Positions 42,714-51,714 are shown, counted from the first letter of the stretch. The stretch: 64,000 nt of DNA from Micromonospora_G sp044901685 (GCF_044901685.1 NZ_JBJDPS010000006.1:186001-250000); one strand, 5' to 3'. Numbers and translations: made by a program. The notes: generated from the sequence alone by a model not told the origin.

Positions 42714-43625
42714 ATGGGATGGGCGGAGACCCGGTGCCAACAATTGGTCATCGGCACGACACTGGCCGAGCGACCCCCGCCGGCTGAGGCCGGGTACCTG
42801 CATGCCGACGACTTCGACCACCCGATCGCCGGCCGGCTCTACACCGACATCCTCCGCGTCCAGGCGACCCGCCCCAGGTGGACAGCGGGCCAGGTCGCGG
42901 CCGACTGCGCCCAGCGCTTTGCCCATGGTGGGATCACCGTGAACCTCCTCGAAGAACTCGCGGCCACGGCCCGCAGCGCCGACGAGGCGGAGATAGCGAT
43001 CGCCTACGTCGAGGTGGTGAGGTCGGGCAGCGAGACGGCGATCGACCGCGAACTGCGCCAACTCGGCCGACCCCGAGGCGATGACGAATCTCAGGTCCGC
43101 CGCGACGCGTACGCGCGTCTCGGATTGGCCCTGACCCGACGGGCGGAGATTCTCCGCCTTCGACCCGACCACGCCGAAGGCCCGACGTCGACGCTGTTCG
43201 AGCAGTGGTACGAGCAGCGGCCGGCCACACGCGCACCGGCGGAGCCGAGCAGGAGCCGCCTCCGGGCCGAGCAGAACATCTTGGCCGGGCTCCTCCAGTT
43301 TCCCGACATCGGCTGGGTCGTCACCGGATTGCTGCCCGAGGAGGTCTTCACCTCCCAGCTTCGCCGCGATATCTACCAGGCGCTCAGTGAGGACTTCCTG
43401 CCCAGTCCCACCGTCAGAACGCCGCGGCACATCTACACGGCGCTGCGCGAGGTACACGAGGGCGGCTGCCAGCACGACACCCCCATCGCCAAGGAGCGAG
43501 TCCTGATTCAGCGGTACCTCACCCACCCGGTGACCCGCGATGCCGCCGTGAGGGCGGCGCGGGAGATCTACGCCGCGGACCTCGAACGCGCGGCGGGGCG
43601 AGCCGTAGACGAAGGGTCGAGATGA
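42714..43625 (+). CDS. DnaB-N-terminal-like tandem protein 1
   Basis: 303 residues from ATG 42714. Two copies of a helical domain resembling the N-terminal domain of replicative helicase DnaB are seen: QQLVIGTTLAERPPPAEAGY with FDHPIAGRLYTDILRVQ (~10-110), and LRAEQNILAGLLQFPDIGWV with FTSQLRRDIYQALSE (~180-290). No RecA-type ATPase domain follows. In DnaB this domain binds primase and holds the ring together. A stand-alone version inside a conjugation operon is unusual and may recruit host helicase or primase to incoming DNA. It overlaps the VirD4 gene by 4 bp. A second such gene is at 46146. Confidence 0.7.
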   Translation: MGWAETRCQQLVIGTTLAERPPPAEAGYLHADDFDHPIAGRLYTDILRVQATRPRWTAGQVAADCAQRFAHGGITVNLLEELAATARSADEAEIAIAYVEVVRSGSETAIDRELRQLGRPRGDDESQVRRDAYARLGLALTRRAEILRLRPDHAEGPTSTLFEQWYEQRPATRAPAEPSRSRLRAEQNILAGLLQFPDIGWVVTGLLPEEVFTSQLRRDIYQALSEDFLPSPTVRTPRHIYTALREVHEGGCQHDTPIAKERVLIQRYLTHPVTRDAAVRAAREIYAADLERAAGRAVDEGSR

Positions 43626-45409
43626 GCGGGAACACCACGCGTCTACGCGGCGGTGGTCTGACCAGCGGATCGGACTACGCGATCATCGCGATCATCGGGG
43701 TCGCGGGGTTCGCGATGGTCGGCACCTGGCTGTCGGGGCAGGTCGCCGGGCTGCTGTTCAAGTTCACCTGGCCGGGCGTCTCGATCGGCGACGCGTTCGC
43801 CATCGCGGTCGCTCTGCCCAAACACCCGGCCGATCCGCGTTTGGCCTGGCCCGCAGCCGCTCAGGCACAGCTGCCCGGTCCGGTTGGCCTCTACACCGCC
43901 ATGGCACTGGTGCTCGCGGCCATGGTCACCGTCGCGGTGCTGGTGGGTCGGCGGTGGGGCACAGACCGGCAGGCCAGGGGCATGGCCTCCCGTCAGCAGT
44001 TGGCCAAGAACCTGTCCGCCGCTGCGGTTCTACGGAAAGCGACCCGACTCCGCCCCGAACTCCCTGGGAAGCCGCAGCTGGTCGACGTCGCGGTGGAACT
44101 CGGCACCGCCGGGCGGATGCCGTTGTACGGGAGCCTGGAATCGTCGGTGCTGGTCGTGGCCGCACCCCGGCAGGGCAAAACCTCTCAGGTGATCATTCCG
44201 TGGCTGCGCGGGTTTCCCGGCGCGGCAGTGGTGACCTCGGTCCGCCCCGACGTTCTCGAAGCCACGGCGACGCTGCGTGCCGGCACGGCGTGGGTGATGG
44301 AGCTGACCGGGGACCTCACCTGGCCGCATCGGGTCACCTGGACCCCGATCGCCGGTTGCGAACGTTACGACATCGCCCGCAAACGCGCCGACGTCATGAT
44401 CCAGGTCGGGAAGCAGGACGGGGCGGACGCGACCAACGCCGGGTTCTTCGGCCTGACCGCCACGAACCTCGTGGCCGCGTGGCTGCACACCGCCGCGCTC
44501 ACCGGCAGAACCATGGCCGACGTCCTGGTCTGGTCCACCGATGACACCAACGACGAACCCGTCAAGCTCCTACGGGACGCCTACGGCGCCCGCGAGGGGG
44601 TGCTGCGAATGCTCGACGGGTTCTACCGCCAGCCACCCACCACCCGTTCGAACCTCTGGACCACGGTCCAGACCGGTACCAGTTGCCTGTTCGGCGAGGC
44701 CGCCCACCAGGTGTTCAGCGGACCAACCTCGGACTCGTTCGATGTCGAGAGGTTCCTGCGCTCGGGTACCGACACCATCTACCTGCTCGTCGACGAGAAT
44801 CAGGCCGAAGCGCTCGCACCCCTGGTCACCGCGTTCGTGGACGAGATCACGACAACCGCGAAACGCCTCGCCCTGCGCGCACCCACCGGGCGCCTGGATC
44901 CACCGCTGGGCATGATCCTCGACGAGGTCACGAACGTCGTCCCGCTGCCCGACCTGCCGCAGCTCATGTCGTACGCGGCCGGTAGTGGAATCTTCGTCGC
45001 CGCCGTCCTGCAGAACCTCGCCGCCGCCGAACAACGCTGGGGAGCCGTCGGCCGCAAGATGTTGTGGGCCAACTCCACCATCAAGATCGCCCTCGGTGGC
45101 CTGGCCGGCGCGGACCTCGACGACTTCTCCCAACTCGCCGGCACCTACCGCGAAACGCTTCTCGTTCCGCAACGCAACGCCCACGGCGTCAGCGTCCAAG
45201 CCAGCGTCGTCGACCGGAAAACGATGGCGCCCGAAGCCATCCGCGTTCTCGACGAAGAACACCGTGAGGCGTTGGTCATCCACGCCACGACCCCGGCGGT
45301 GAAGACCCGGATGGTCCGTCACTACGAAAGCCGTCACGCCAAGGACTACGCCCGGGCCACCCGCGACGCCCGCACCCTCATGGACCACACCCCGAAGGCA
45401 TCCCGATGA
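43622..45409 (+). CDS. VirD4/TraG-type coupling protein
   Basis: 595 residues; ATG 43622 overlaps the previous stop. Two transmembrane segments (IIGVAGFAMVGTWLSGQVAGL, AMALVLAAMVTVAVLVG) precede the ATPase domain: Walker A VVAAPRQGKTSQVI (~178-191) and Walker B LGMILDEVTNV (~430), with LMSYAAGSGIFVAAVLQNLAA after it. VirD4 proteins link the relaxosome to the channel and pump DNA. The sequence belongs to the TraG/TraD branch typical of Gram-positive conjugative elements. The next gene overlaps by 4 bp. Confidence 0.93.
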   Translation: MSGNTTRLRGGGLTSGSDYAIIAIIGVAGFAMVGTWLSGQVAGLLFKFTWPGVSIGDAFAIAVALPKHPADPRLAWPAAAQAQLPGPVGLYTAMALVLAAMVTVAVLVGRRWGTDRQARGMASRQQLAKNLSAAAVLRKATRLRPELPGKPQLVDVAVELGTAGRMPLYGSLESSVLVVAAPRQGKTSQVIIPWLRGFPGAAVVTSVRPDVLEATATLRAGTAWVMELTGDLTWPHRVTWTPIAGCERYDIARKRADVMIQVGKQDGADATNAGFFGLTATNLVAAWLHTAALTGRTMADVLVWSTDDTNDEPVKLLRDAYGAREGVLRMLDGFYRQPPTTRSNLWTTVQTGTSCLFGEAAHQVFSGPTSDSFDVERFLRSGTDTIYLLVDENQAEALAPLVTAFVDEITTTAKRLALRAPTGRLDPPLGMILDEVTNVVPLPDLPQLMSYAAGSGIFVAAVLQNLAAAEQRWGAVGRKMLWANSTIKIALGGLAGADLDDFSQLAGTYRETLLVPQRNAHGVSVQASVVDRKTMAPEAIRVLDEEHREALVIHATTPAVKTRMVRHYESRHAKDYARATRDARTLMDHTPKASR

Positions 45410-46137
45410 CCGCAACACCCCAACGCGACACCGACACCCTGGACACAGGCCGGGCCCCTTCAGCGGGCACGGAGACACCGCGCCCGCTGATTCGGGAATG
45501 GCACACCATGACCGCCGACGAGCAGGTAGCCGAATGGAAGGCCCTTGTCGAGTGGGTGGTTTGGATCCACGACCTGTACGAGCTGTCCCGGGAAGAACGT
45601 CTACCGCTGTGCTGGCCTCAGCACCCCGGCCTCGTCGAAGAGTTCCGTAGCCTCAAAGCCTGGCGAAACGCGATCTACAACAGCCCGGACGCTGCCGCAG
45701 CCGCACACACCGCCCGGTCTTGGCATGGCGAACTACGCCAGACCATCGCCGCCATCACTTCCTTTTGGGCCCCTACCTGCCGCGCCGGCCACAAGGACGC
45801 CACCGTCCTGAGCGAGGCACACCCGGACCTGGCTGAGCGGTGGCAGAGGGTCGGGCCGCCACTCATGAACTCCAGCCCCACGGCAGAGCCAGGGGCTGCG
45901 ATCAGTGACGAGATTAGCGATCAGGACATGACCACCGCCTTGAAAGCTGGTCACGCTCAGCCGCACAGCCGCAGCATGCCCTACTACACCCGCCTCGACG
46001 GGACGTGGTGGACCCGCAGCACCGACGGCACTACCTGGTTGCGCTGCACCGACCCCGCCCACCACGCCCAACTCGACGACACGAGCGCCCGGATGCGCGC
46101 CGCCGACACCGCCCGCGACCAGCTCGACCACCAGTAA
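45406..46137 (+). CDS. DUF4913 protein
   Basis: 243 residues from ATG 45406. The DUF4913 core covers ~30-125 (ALVEWVVWIHDLYELSREE, WPQHPGLVEEFRSLKAWRNA, SWHGELRQTIAAI, CRAGHKD), a family found on actinobacterial plasmids and integrative elements. A C-terminal ~60-residue part contains PYYTRLDGTWWTRSTDGTTW, which looks like a small beta domain. Function is unknown. The position between VirD4 and a DnaB-N-like gene suggests a role in DNA processing rather than in the channel. Confidence 0.82.
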   Translation: MTATPQRDTDTLDTGRAPSAGTETPRPLIREWHTMTADEQVAEWKALVEWVVWIHDLYELSREERLPLCWPQHPGLVEEFRSLKAWRNAIYNSPDAAAAAHTARSWHGELRQTIAAITSFWAPTCRAGHKDATVLSEAHPDLAERWQRVGPPLMNSSPTAEPGAAISDEISDQDMTTALKAGHAQPHSRSMPYYTRLDGTWWTRSTDGTTWLRCTDPAHHAQLDDTSARMRAADTARDQLDHQ

Positions 46138-46145
46138 GGAACGCC

Positions 46146-47123
46146 ATGTCAGACCTGATCATGCGCGCCGAACAAGGCATTCTCGGCGCACTGCTCGCCG
46201 ACCGCGACCAGGCCCTCATCACCGAGCACCTCAGCACCGAGGACTTCGGTCACCCCGCCCACCAAGCCATCTACACCGCGATCCTCGACCTACAAACAGC
46301 TGGCTACGAGACACAACGGCTCACCGACGCAATCGTCGAACTGGTCGACCGGCCCGATGTCGACACTGCCTGGCTACAAGCACTCGCGGTTAACGCACCA
46401 GGAAGCGACCGGATCCGCGCCTACACCCAGATCGTCATCCAAGCCGCGTTCGACCGCGACACCGCCGACTTCGCCGACCCCTACCTCGCGGCAGCCGCAC
46501 TTACCAGCAACCCGGAAGCCCGAGATAGCCTGACCCGACTCGGACAGGCCCTCACCGTCCAAGCCGACACCTTCACACCCACCAGCACCATCGACCCGGA
46601 CCGCACCGTCCAGGTGACATCGGTGACGGCCGTACAGCTACACCGGGAAGACGCCGTCATCGCCGATCTGGTGCAACACCCCGAACAAGCCCGCGCCGTG
46701 GCCGGATGGCTCACACCAGAGGTATTCACCACCGAGCAACGACGCCTGAGCTACGAGTTCGCCGTCTCGATCGCCTACGACAACGACCCCATCGACGCCG
46801 TCATCCTCGCCTGGCACGTCCAGCGCGCCCGCGACATCAACAGCATGTACGACCACGAAACGCGACTCCCGGACCCGCGCACCGAGTCCGAGTACGCCTA
46901 CCTCACACGCCTGGAAATCACCACCGTCGCCGTCGGGACCGCGGTCATGGTCGGCCATGAGCTGGTCTCCGAACACGTGACCGCCACGCTCGCCCTCAGC
47001 GCCACCACTGCGACCGAACACACCAAACAAGTCACACCCGCACAGCGCGGTGAGCATCACATCGGGTTAGAGCCACCCATCACGCCAGCTGCCACTGTCG
47101 ACGTTCGCCGCATCGAGCTGTGA
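46146..47123 (+). CDS. DnaB-N-terminal-like tandem protein 2
   Basis: 325 residues; AAGGAACGCC precedes ATG 46146. As at 42714, two DnaB-N-like domains are visible: RAEQGILGALLADRDQALIT with FGHPAHQAIYTAILDLQTA (~7-100), and REDAVIADLVQHPEQARAV with FTTEQRRLSYEFAVSIAYD (~160-270). There is no helicase ATPase domain. The first domain is the more typical of the two. The stop overlaps the next frame by 4 bp if GTG 47120 is used. Confidence 0.72.
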   Translation: MSDLIMRAEQGILGALLADRDQALITEHLSTEDFGHPAHQAIYTAILDLQTAGYETQRLTDAIVELVDRPDVDTAWLQALAVNAPGSDRIRAYTQIVIQAAFDRDTADFADPYLAAAALTSNPEARDSLTRLGQALTVQADTFTPTSTIDPDRTVQVTSVTAVQLHREDAVIADLVQHPEQARAVAGWLTPEVFTTEQRRLSYEFAVSIAYDNDPIDAVILAWHVQRARDINSMYDHETRLPDPRTESEYAYLTRLEITTVAVGTAVMVGHELVSEHVTATLALSATTATEHTKQVTPAQRGEHHIGLEPPITPAATVDVRRIEL

Positions 47124-47137
47124 AGGGAGGGCAAGAC

Positions 47138-47413
47138 ATGAACGAGATCACGAACCCGATGACCACCGCTCCCAGCGACGTCGACCCCGACCGCACACCG
47201 CGTTCCATCGACCACGCCCAGATGCGCCTATACCAGGAGCAGCGCCTCGTTACCCTGCTTTCAACCCGTGACCGATACCGGATGATCGTCCGTTACGACA
47301 GCTCGTGGTGGATAGGCGACCGCGAAGGCTTCACCGAGATCACCAGCACCACCCAGACAGCGAAGCTCGACCGTTGGCATGAGCGGCTCAACAACGGAGC
47401 CCTCTGGTCCTGA
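47138..47413 (+). CDS. Hypothetical protein, 91 aa
   Basis: ATG 47138 has AAGGGAGGG upstream; GTG 47120 is a longer alternative overlapping the previous stop. A small domain (RYRMIVRYDSSWWIGDREGF, TAKLDRWHERLNNGAL) resembles the C-terminal Trp-containing part of the DUF4913 protein at 45406. No known function. It is probably the last gene of the transfer operon. Confidence 0.6.
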   Translation: MNEITNPMTTAPSDVDPDRTPRSIDHAQMRLYQEQRLVTLLSTRDRYRMIVRYDSSWWIGDREGFTEITSTTQTAKLDRWHERLNNGALWS

Positions 47414-47477
47414 AGGGCTACTGACCGGCCCGTGAAGGTCCCCCGGCCCAGGCACGAGGCTGGCTCTAGTGCTTCGG

Positions 47478-47696
47478 CTACTGGTCGTCTGGCCCAACCC
47501 AGAACAGACCCCGGTCGGCACCGTCGTCGGCGTATTCGCGCACGATGAGCCAGCCGGGCCCGTCATCGGGAGGGCGGATTCCCAGCGACAGAGCGTGTGC
47601 GGTCAGCGCGGGGGTATCGAGGATGTGTGCCCGCTCCTGGAGGTCCGCCACGGCGGCTTCGTCGCCCTGTACGGGGTGCTCGTCAGCTTCGATCAT
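47478..47696 (-). CDS. Candidate immunity protein for the deaminase
   Basis: 72 residues from ATG 47696; the start lies inside the deaminase gene (14-bp overlap), so it is translated from the same message. The sequence is strongly acidic (MIEADEHPVQGDEAAV, REYADDGADRGLFWVG), with a short Trp-containing strand (GPGWLIVREYADDG). Acidic small proteins encoded directly after a toxin gene are often cognate immunity proteins. This is inference from position and charge; the sequence matches no immunity family I can name. Confidence 0.55.
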   Translation of the reverse strand: MIEADEHPVQGDEAAVADLQERAHILDTPALTAHALSLGIRPPDDGPGWLIVREYADDGADRGLFWVGPDDQ

Positions 47697-48411
47697 CGGC
47701 GATCCCTTCCCCGGTTCCATCGAACAGCCAGACCCGCACGCCCCCGTTGGGGCGTACCTGGTACACGGTCAACCTATAGCCTGCCGGCAGTGTGGCCTTG
47801 ATGTTCTGGGTGCAGCCGTCCTCGCCGAGGCAGGGCCTCATGTTCGTGTAGAGCACGGCGTGCCGGATGCGATGCCGGCGCATGTGCGCGGTGGCGTTCG
47901 ACTCGATATGGCTGATGAACCGAAGCGACGGCAGCGGAGCGGCGAGACCCGCACCGGCGCCGGTGTCCCCCGGCCCGACCAACGGCGTCAACGGCCGCCC
48001 CTCGGTGTCGTACAACCGCCCCGCAGCGACATCACGCCCGACATGCGGTCGAATCTCGTCAACGGCCGACTTCTGCGGCCGGGCCTGCGCCGCAGCGGGC
48101 CCGACCGAGGCGGCGGCCTCGCCGCCACCGGCGGTGGCGACTGTTGTACCAGTGATGAGGCGGACGTAGGCCGCGACGGCCGCCTCGGCGCCACCGGCAA
48201 GCTGCGCCCCCTCACGTAACCGCTGCGCCCCAGCAGCGAGGCGGGCCAGGGCCATCCGGGCATGAGGGTTGGTGGACGTGCCGATCATCGCGGTCAGCCG
48301 GCGGGTGGTCTCATCGAGCTGGTCGGCAAGGCTCAATGCGCTCTGCCGCTGCTGATGGAGGTCGACGCGGACCGCGTTGAGCCGCGCCACGACCTCGGCG
48401 ACCAACGACAA
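47683..48411 (-). CDS. SCP1.201/DddA-like deaminase toxin
   Basis: 242 residues. The N-terminal ~90 residues are helical (VVARLNAVRVDLHQQRQSAL, DQLDETTRRLTAMIG) and resemble the leading region of actinobacterial secreted toxins. Residues ~160-242 match the SCP1.201-like (DddA-type) deaminase fold: a zinc His-x-Glu pair (SHIESNATAHM, His168/Glu170) and a PCLGEDGC pair giving the two Cys ligands, with LPAGYRLTVYQV after it. Such enzymes deaminate cytosine in DNA as interbacterial toxins. The protein lacks a signal peptide, so delivery would need a specialised route. It is transcribed away from a 45-bp gap shared with the plus-strand gene at 48457. Confidence 0.8.
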   Translation of the reverse strand: MSLVAEVVARLNAVRVDLHQQRQSALSLADQLDETTRRLTAMIGTSTNPHARMALARLAAGAQRLREGAQLAGGAEAAVAAYVRLITGTTVATAGGGEAAASVGPAAAQARPQKSAVDEIRPHVGRDVAAGRLYDTEGRPLTPLVGPGDTGAGAGLAAPLPSLRFISHIESNATAHMRRHRIRHAVLYTNMRPCLGEDGCTQNIKATLPAGYRLTVYQVRPNGGVRVWLFDGTGEGIADDRS

Positions 48412-48456
48412 CGCCTCACCTCCGCCACCCGGCCCGCACGCTATCGAGAACCGCAG

Positions 48457-48897
48457 ATGTCAGGCAAGAGCCGCCAGCAAGGTCCCGAGCAGGACGTGAG
48501 ACGCCCTCAACAGATGACTGGCGCTTGTTCGGAGGAGACCCCCGCTGGCAGCGTGGCTGCGGGCCACGACATCAACGGGCGGTGGGAAGAGGGCGAGCCG
48601 CGTTTACGCCATGATGGGGCGGTGGGGGCAATCGAGGTTTGGCTTCTGGACGGCCCGGCGGATGGCCGGTTCCAACTCGTGGAGACTGACGGGCATGGTG
48701 GCCTGCCGGCGACGCTGGTGTTGCCCCAGACGGGCTTTTATATCGGCACCAATGCCGATCCAGCCCCTCGCGTGGACCATGTCTACCGGCGCACCGACGA
48801 CATTGATGGCAAGCCCGTCTATCGCCACGAGTCGCACCCTCACCCCGCGCAGACGCCACGACCCGAAGACCTGCCATCGTCGGCGACGACGGAATGA
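48457..48897 (+). CDS. Hypothetical protein, ~146 aa
   Basis: The start is uncertain: ATG 48457, ATG 48514 or an internal GTG near 48620 are all possible. The likely folded part is ~65-140 (VWLLDGPADGRFQLVET, TLVLPQTGFYIG, VYRRTDDIDGKPVYRHE), which looks like a small beta-rich domain. The stop overlaps the kinase pseudogene start (ATGA), so the two were coupled. No family is recognised. Confidence 0.5.
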   Translation: MSGKSRQQGPEQDVRRPQQMTGACSEETPAGSVAAGHDINGRWEEGEPRLRHDGAVGAIEVWLLDGPADGRFQLVETDGHGGLPATLVLPQTGFYIGTNADPAPRVDHVYRRTDDIDGKPVYRHESHPHPAQTPRPEDLPSSATTE

Positions 48898-49915
48898 CCG
48901 TGGTCGAGAAGGAGTCCCACCTCGCGGCGGCGTTACACGCGGCCTACGGACTGCCCGAGGCAAAACTGCGGCGAGTGCTCGGCGGGCAGACGACGGTGAA
49001 CTACGCCGGCACGGCGGGCGGCAGGCCGGTGTTCGCGAAGCAATACCTGCCCGGAGTCGACCTGCACGCCGAGGAAGCGGCCATCGAACTGTCCGAGTTC
49101 GCGGCTGGACATGGGGTGCCAACAGCACGCGTGGTCCGGACGATCAGCGGGTCCGCGATACACCCCTGCGGCGAGGCGGGATTCTCGGTGTGGGAGTTCG
49201 TGGCGGGTGAGCCGGGCGGTGGGGTCGCGATGGGATCCCGCCGGATGGCTGCTGTCGGCCACGTGGTGGGCGGACTGCACCGTGTCCTGGCCGGCCACCC
49301 CATGGCCCAAGCCGTGATCGGGCCGGCTGCGGTCGTGTGCGACGTCGCCCGGTCAGCGCGGCGTTTCGAGAGGATGCTGGCCGAAGTATCGCGAGCGTCT
49401 GACCCTGACGAGTTCCTCGACTGGGCGGCGGACGTGCTCAGGTGGCGGTTATCGATCGTGCCCAGGGTCGCGGACATGCTTGCCGGGTTGCCGCCCTTGA
49501 CGAGCCAGATCGTGCACGGCGACCTTGCATCACCCAACGTCTTGTTCTCGGGCGACGATGTTGCCGCGCTGATCGACTTCCGGCCACCACGGGCACGACC
49601 AGTGGCCTGGGAACTGTCCCGAATCGGCTAGTCCTCCTCGGGGAGGAATGGCGTCGCGGCCTGAAGACGATGGCCGCCGCGTACCGAACGGCGCACCCGA
49701 ACGTCAGGGCGGAGGATCTACTCGCTGTCATCCCAGCATGGATTTGCTACACGGCCAGCTCGGTCTACCCCTACGAGGACCTGGTCCTCGGACAGGCGTT
49801 GCTGCCCGAACAACTGCAGACATACGCCAAGGATCGGCACGAGGCACTGCTCGCCGTCATGGAGGACCCCATTGCGGCAACAGACGCCCTGCGCGAGGGA
49901 ATCGAGACCTCATGA
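48894..49915 (+). pseudogene. APH-type phosphotransferase, frameshifted
   Basis: Frame 1 (48894-49631, 245 residues) encodes a kinase-like N-terminus and the phosphotransferase core: VHGDLASPNVLF (the His-Gly-Asp...Asn motif) and ALIDFRPPRARPVAWELSRI. It then stops at 49631. The expected helical C-terminus continues in another frame (about 49622-49915: LVLLGEEWRRGLKTMAAAYR, VIPAWICYTASSVYPYEDLV). One small indel near 49600-49632 would restore one protein of ~335 residues. The family (aminoglycoside phosphotransferase/choline kinase type) phosphorylates hydroxyls of small molecules. The gene is presumably inactive, unless the shift is a sequencing error. Confidence 0.8.
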
Positions 49916-49993
49916 GGCAACGCACCCGTAGCCAAAGACTGCTGACATGGGCAACAGCTTGGTGCCCGCTATCACCCCTGGCCCGGAGGTGAT

Positions 49994-50423
49994 GTGGCCG
50001 TGATCCAGCGTCGACGAGCCGCGGCGGTGATCGTACGGGGCGACCGGCTGTTGATGGTGCGGGAGCGCGGCCCGCGGTCCTTCTGGCCGCCACGATGGTC
50101 AGGAATACTGGACGCTGCCGGGCGGGGGGATAGCCGCCGGTGAAACAGCCGAGGACGCGGTCCGGCGCGAAGTGGTCGAGGAGGTTGGTCTTCGGCCCCT
50201 AGCCGTTCGGTATCTGCTCGACATGCCGTACCCGTCGGGGCTGACATCCTGCTTCGCCGTGCAGGTGGCCGACGGCGAGCCGACCCTGGGCAATGACAAA
50301 CTCCCCTGCGACTGCCCGGTCATGGTTGGCTTGGACTGGGTGCCTCTGCCACAGCTTCAGACCGAGACTCCGGGGTTGCCCATGCCGACGATGATCGTTG
50401 TTTGGGACCCATCGATCCGATAG
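49994..50423 (+). pseudogene. Nudix hydrolase, frameshifted
   Basis: GGAGGT precedes GTG 49994/50000. The N-terminal strand (VIQRRRAAAVIVRGDRLLMV) is in one frame, while the rest, including the Nudix box, is in another: YWTLPGGGIAAGETAEDAVR then EVVEEVGL. The shift lies near 50070-50095, where the correct sequence would read ...RHDGQEYWTLPGG. The box itself is intact (GxxxxxExxxREVxEEVG). Nudix enzymes hydrolyse nucleoside diphosphate derivatives. It follows another frameshifted gene 78 bp upstream, so the pair suggests local decay. Confidence 0.78.
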
Positions 50424-50822
50424 CCTTCCGTGACAGCCCCGTCGCCGGTCACTTTCGCAGACAAGTGCCTATATGAGGGCTTCCACGCTTTCGACGATCT
50501 CGCGAGGAAAGGGCATCCGCTCGAGCTCGGCGCGTATCCGTTCCCGCGGCGGCCCCGATGGTTCGTTCCCTGTATCGCTTCGGCGGTGGCCCGGAGCCGT
50601 CCGGGTTGGAGTTCGTTCGGTCGAATGGTCAGGCCCGTGCCCGCGGCCGGTGCTCGGGATGACGCTGAGCCGACGCGGGGGAGTCGATCATTTGAGATAT
50701 CAGTGTCGAGTTCACCAGCGTCCGACGGCCGGCCGATACGGTGGGCACTACGACATCGTCATAACCGCGCCTACGCGGGGCTTCCAGGATGTATGCACAC
50801 CGCCCTGGCAGGAGAGATACCG
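50424..50822. other. Region without a convincing intact gene
   Basis: About 400 bp. On the minus strand a frame ending at TAG 50469-50471 (PPRERIRAELERMPFPREIV then ESVEALI) looks like a real protein C-terminus but has no start. A neighbouring frame upstream (LTIRPNELQPGRLRATAEAI) may be its other half, which would make a frameshifted remnant. No RNA or repeat is seen. Confidence 0.35.
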
Positions 50823-51608
50823 ATGGACGCTATCGAGCAGAGCATCGCCAGGCTGGCGGTCCTCATCGACGCTGACAACGCTCAGCCCGGACTCATCGCA
50901 CCACTGCTGGCCGAGGTCGCGAAGTACGGCACCGCGCACGTCAAACGCGCCTACGGCGACTGGACCGGCGCCGGCCTACGCGGCTGGAAGGAACAACTGC
51001 TCGCACAGTCGATTCAGCCGATGCAGCAGTTCGCCTACACCACCGGCAAAAACGCCACCGATGCCGCCCTGATCATCGACGCGATGGACCTGCTCTACAC
51101 CAACCGGTTCGACGGCTTCTGCATCGTCTCCAGCGACAGCGACTTCACTCGCCTGGCCTCCCGGATCCGCGAATCCGGCCTCACCGTCTACGGCTTCGGG
51201 GAACGGAAGACACCCCAGTCCTTCGTCGCCGCCTGCGACAAGTTCGTCTACACCGACAACCTCTCCTACGACGACCCCGTCGCACCGGCCGAGGCCACCG
51301 TCGTCAAGCCCCGAACCCCTACCCGCTCCGGGCAGCTCAAGAGCGACACCGCCCTCGTGACGCTGCTGCGCGACACCGTGGAAGCCACCTCCGGCGACGA
51401 CGGCTGGGCCCACCTCGCCGCAGTCGGGCAGCTTCTGACCAAGCGGCAACCCGACTTCGACTCCCGCACCTACGGATACGCCAAGCTCACCGACCTGGTC
51501 ACGGCGACCACCTTGTTCGAGGTCGACCGCCGCCTGCCCGGCGGCGGAAAACCCGCCGTCGTCTATATCCGCGACCAGCGCCGGCCCACACCCGAGCGAG
51601 CCAGCTGA
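50823..51608 (+). CDS. NYN-domain nuclease-like protein with LOTUS/OST-HTH domain
   Basis: 261 residues; GGAGAG precedes ATG 50823. The NYN (LabA-type PIN-like) domain covers ~10-150 with its acidic residues in LIDADNAQPG, NATDAALIIDAMDLLY and CIVSSDSDFTRLASRIR. After a Pro/Thr linker the C-terminal ~75 residues form an OST-HTH/LOTUS-like domain (LVTLLRDTVEATSGDDGWAH, RTYGYAKLTDLVTATTLFEV). NYN proteins are putative RNases, and the LOTUS domain binds RNA. The protein is cytoplasmic. It is monocistronic in the cargo region, and its role on this element is unknown. Confidence 0.88.
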   Translation: MDAIEQSIARLAVLIDADNAQPGLIAPLLAEVAKYGTAHVKRAYGDWTGAGLRGWKEQLLAQSIQPMQQFAYTTGKNATDAALIIDAMDLLYTNRFDGFCIVSSDSDFTRLASRIRESGLTVYGFGERKTPQSFVAACDKFVYTDNLSYDDPVAPAEATVVKPRTPTRSGQLKSDTALVTLLRDTVEATSGDDGWAHLAAVGQLLTKRQPDFDSRTYGYAKLTDLVTATTLFEVDRRLPGGGKPAVVYIRDQRRPTPERAS

Positions 51609-51714
51609 TGTCGGAGCTGCGAGTGCGCCAGATGAGAGGTGTGCCTGTAGCAGGCGCTGATGAATGTTCCCAGGCGGGCGGGCTGTCCAACCAACGTGGA
51701 TGGGAGACCTCGTT

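Noticed and set aside
47700..48219. Plus-strand frame over the deaminase
   Set aside because: The minus strand carries the zinc ligands and the immunity-like overlap; the plus frame has no motif.
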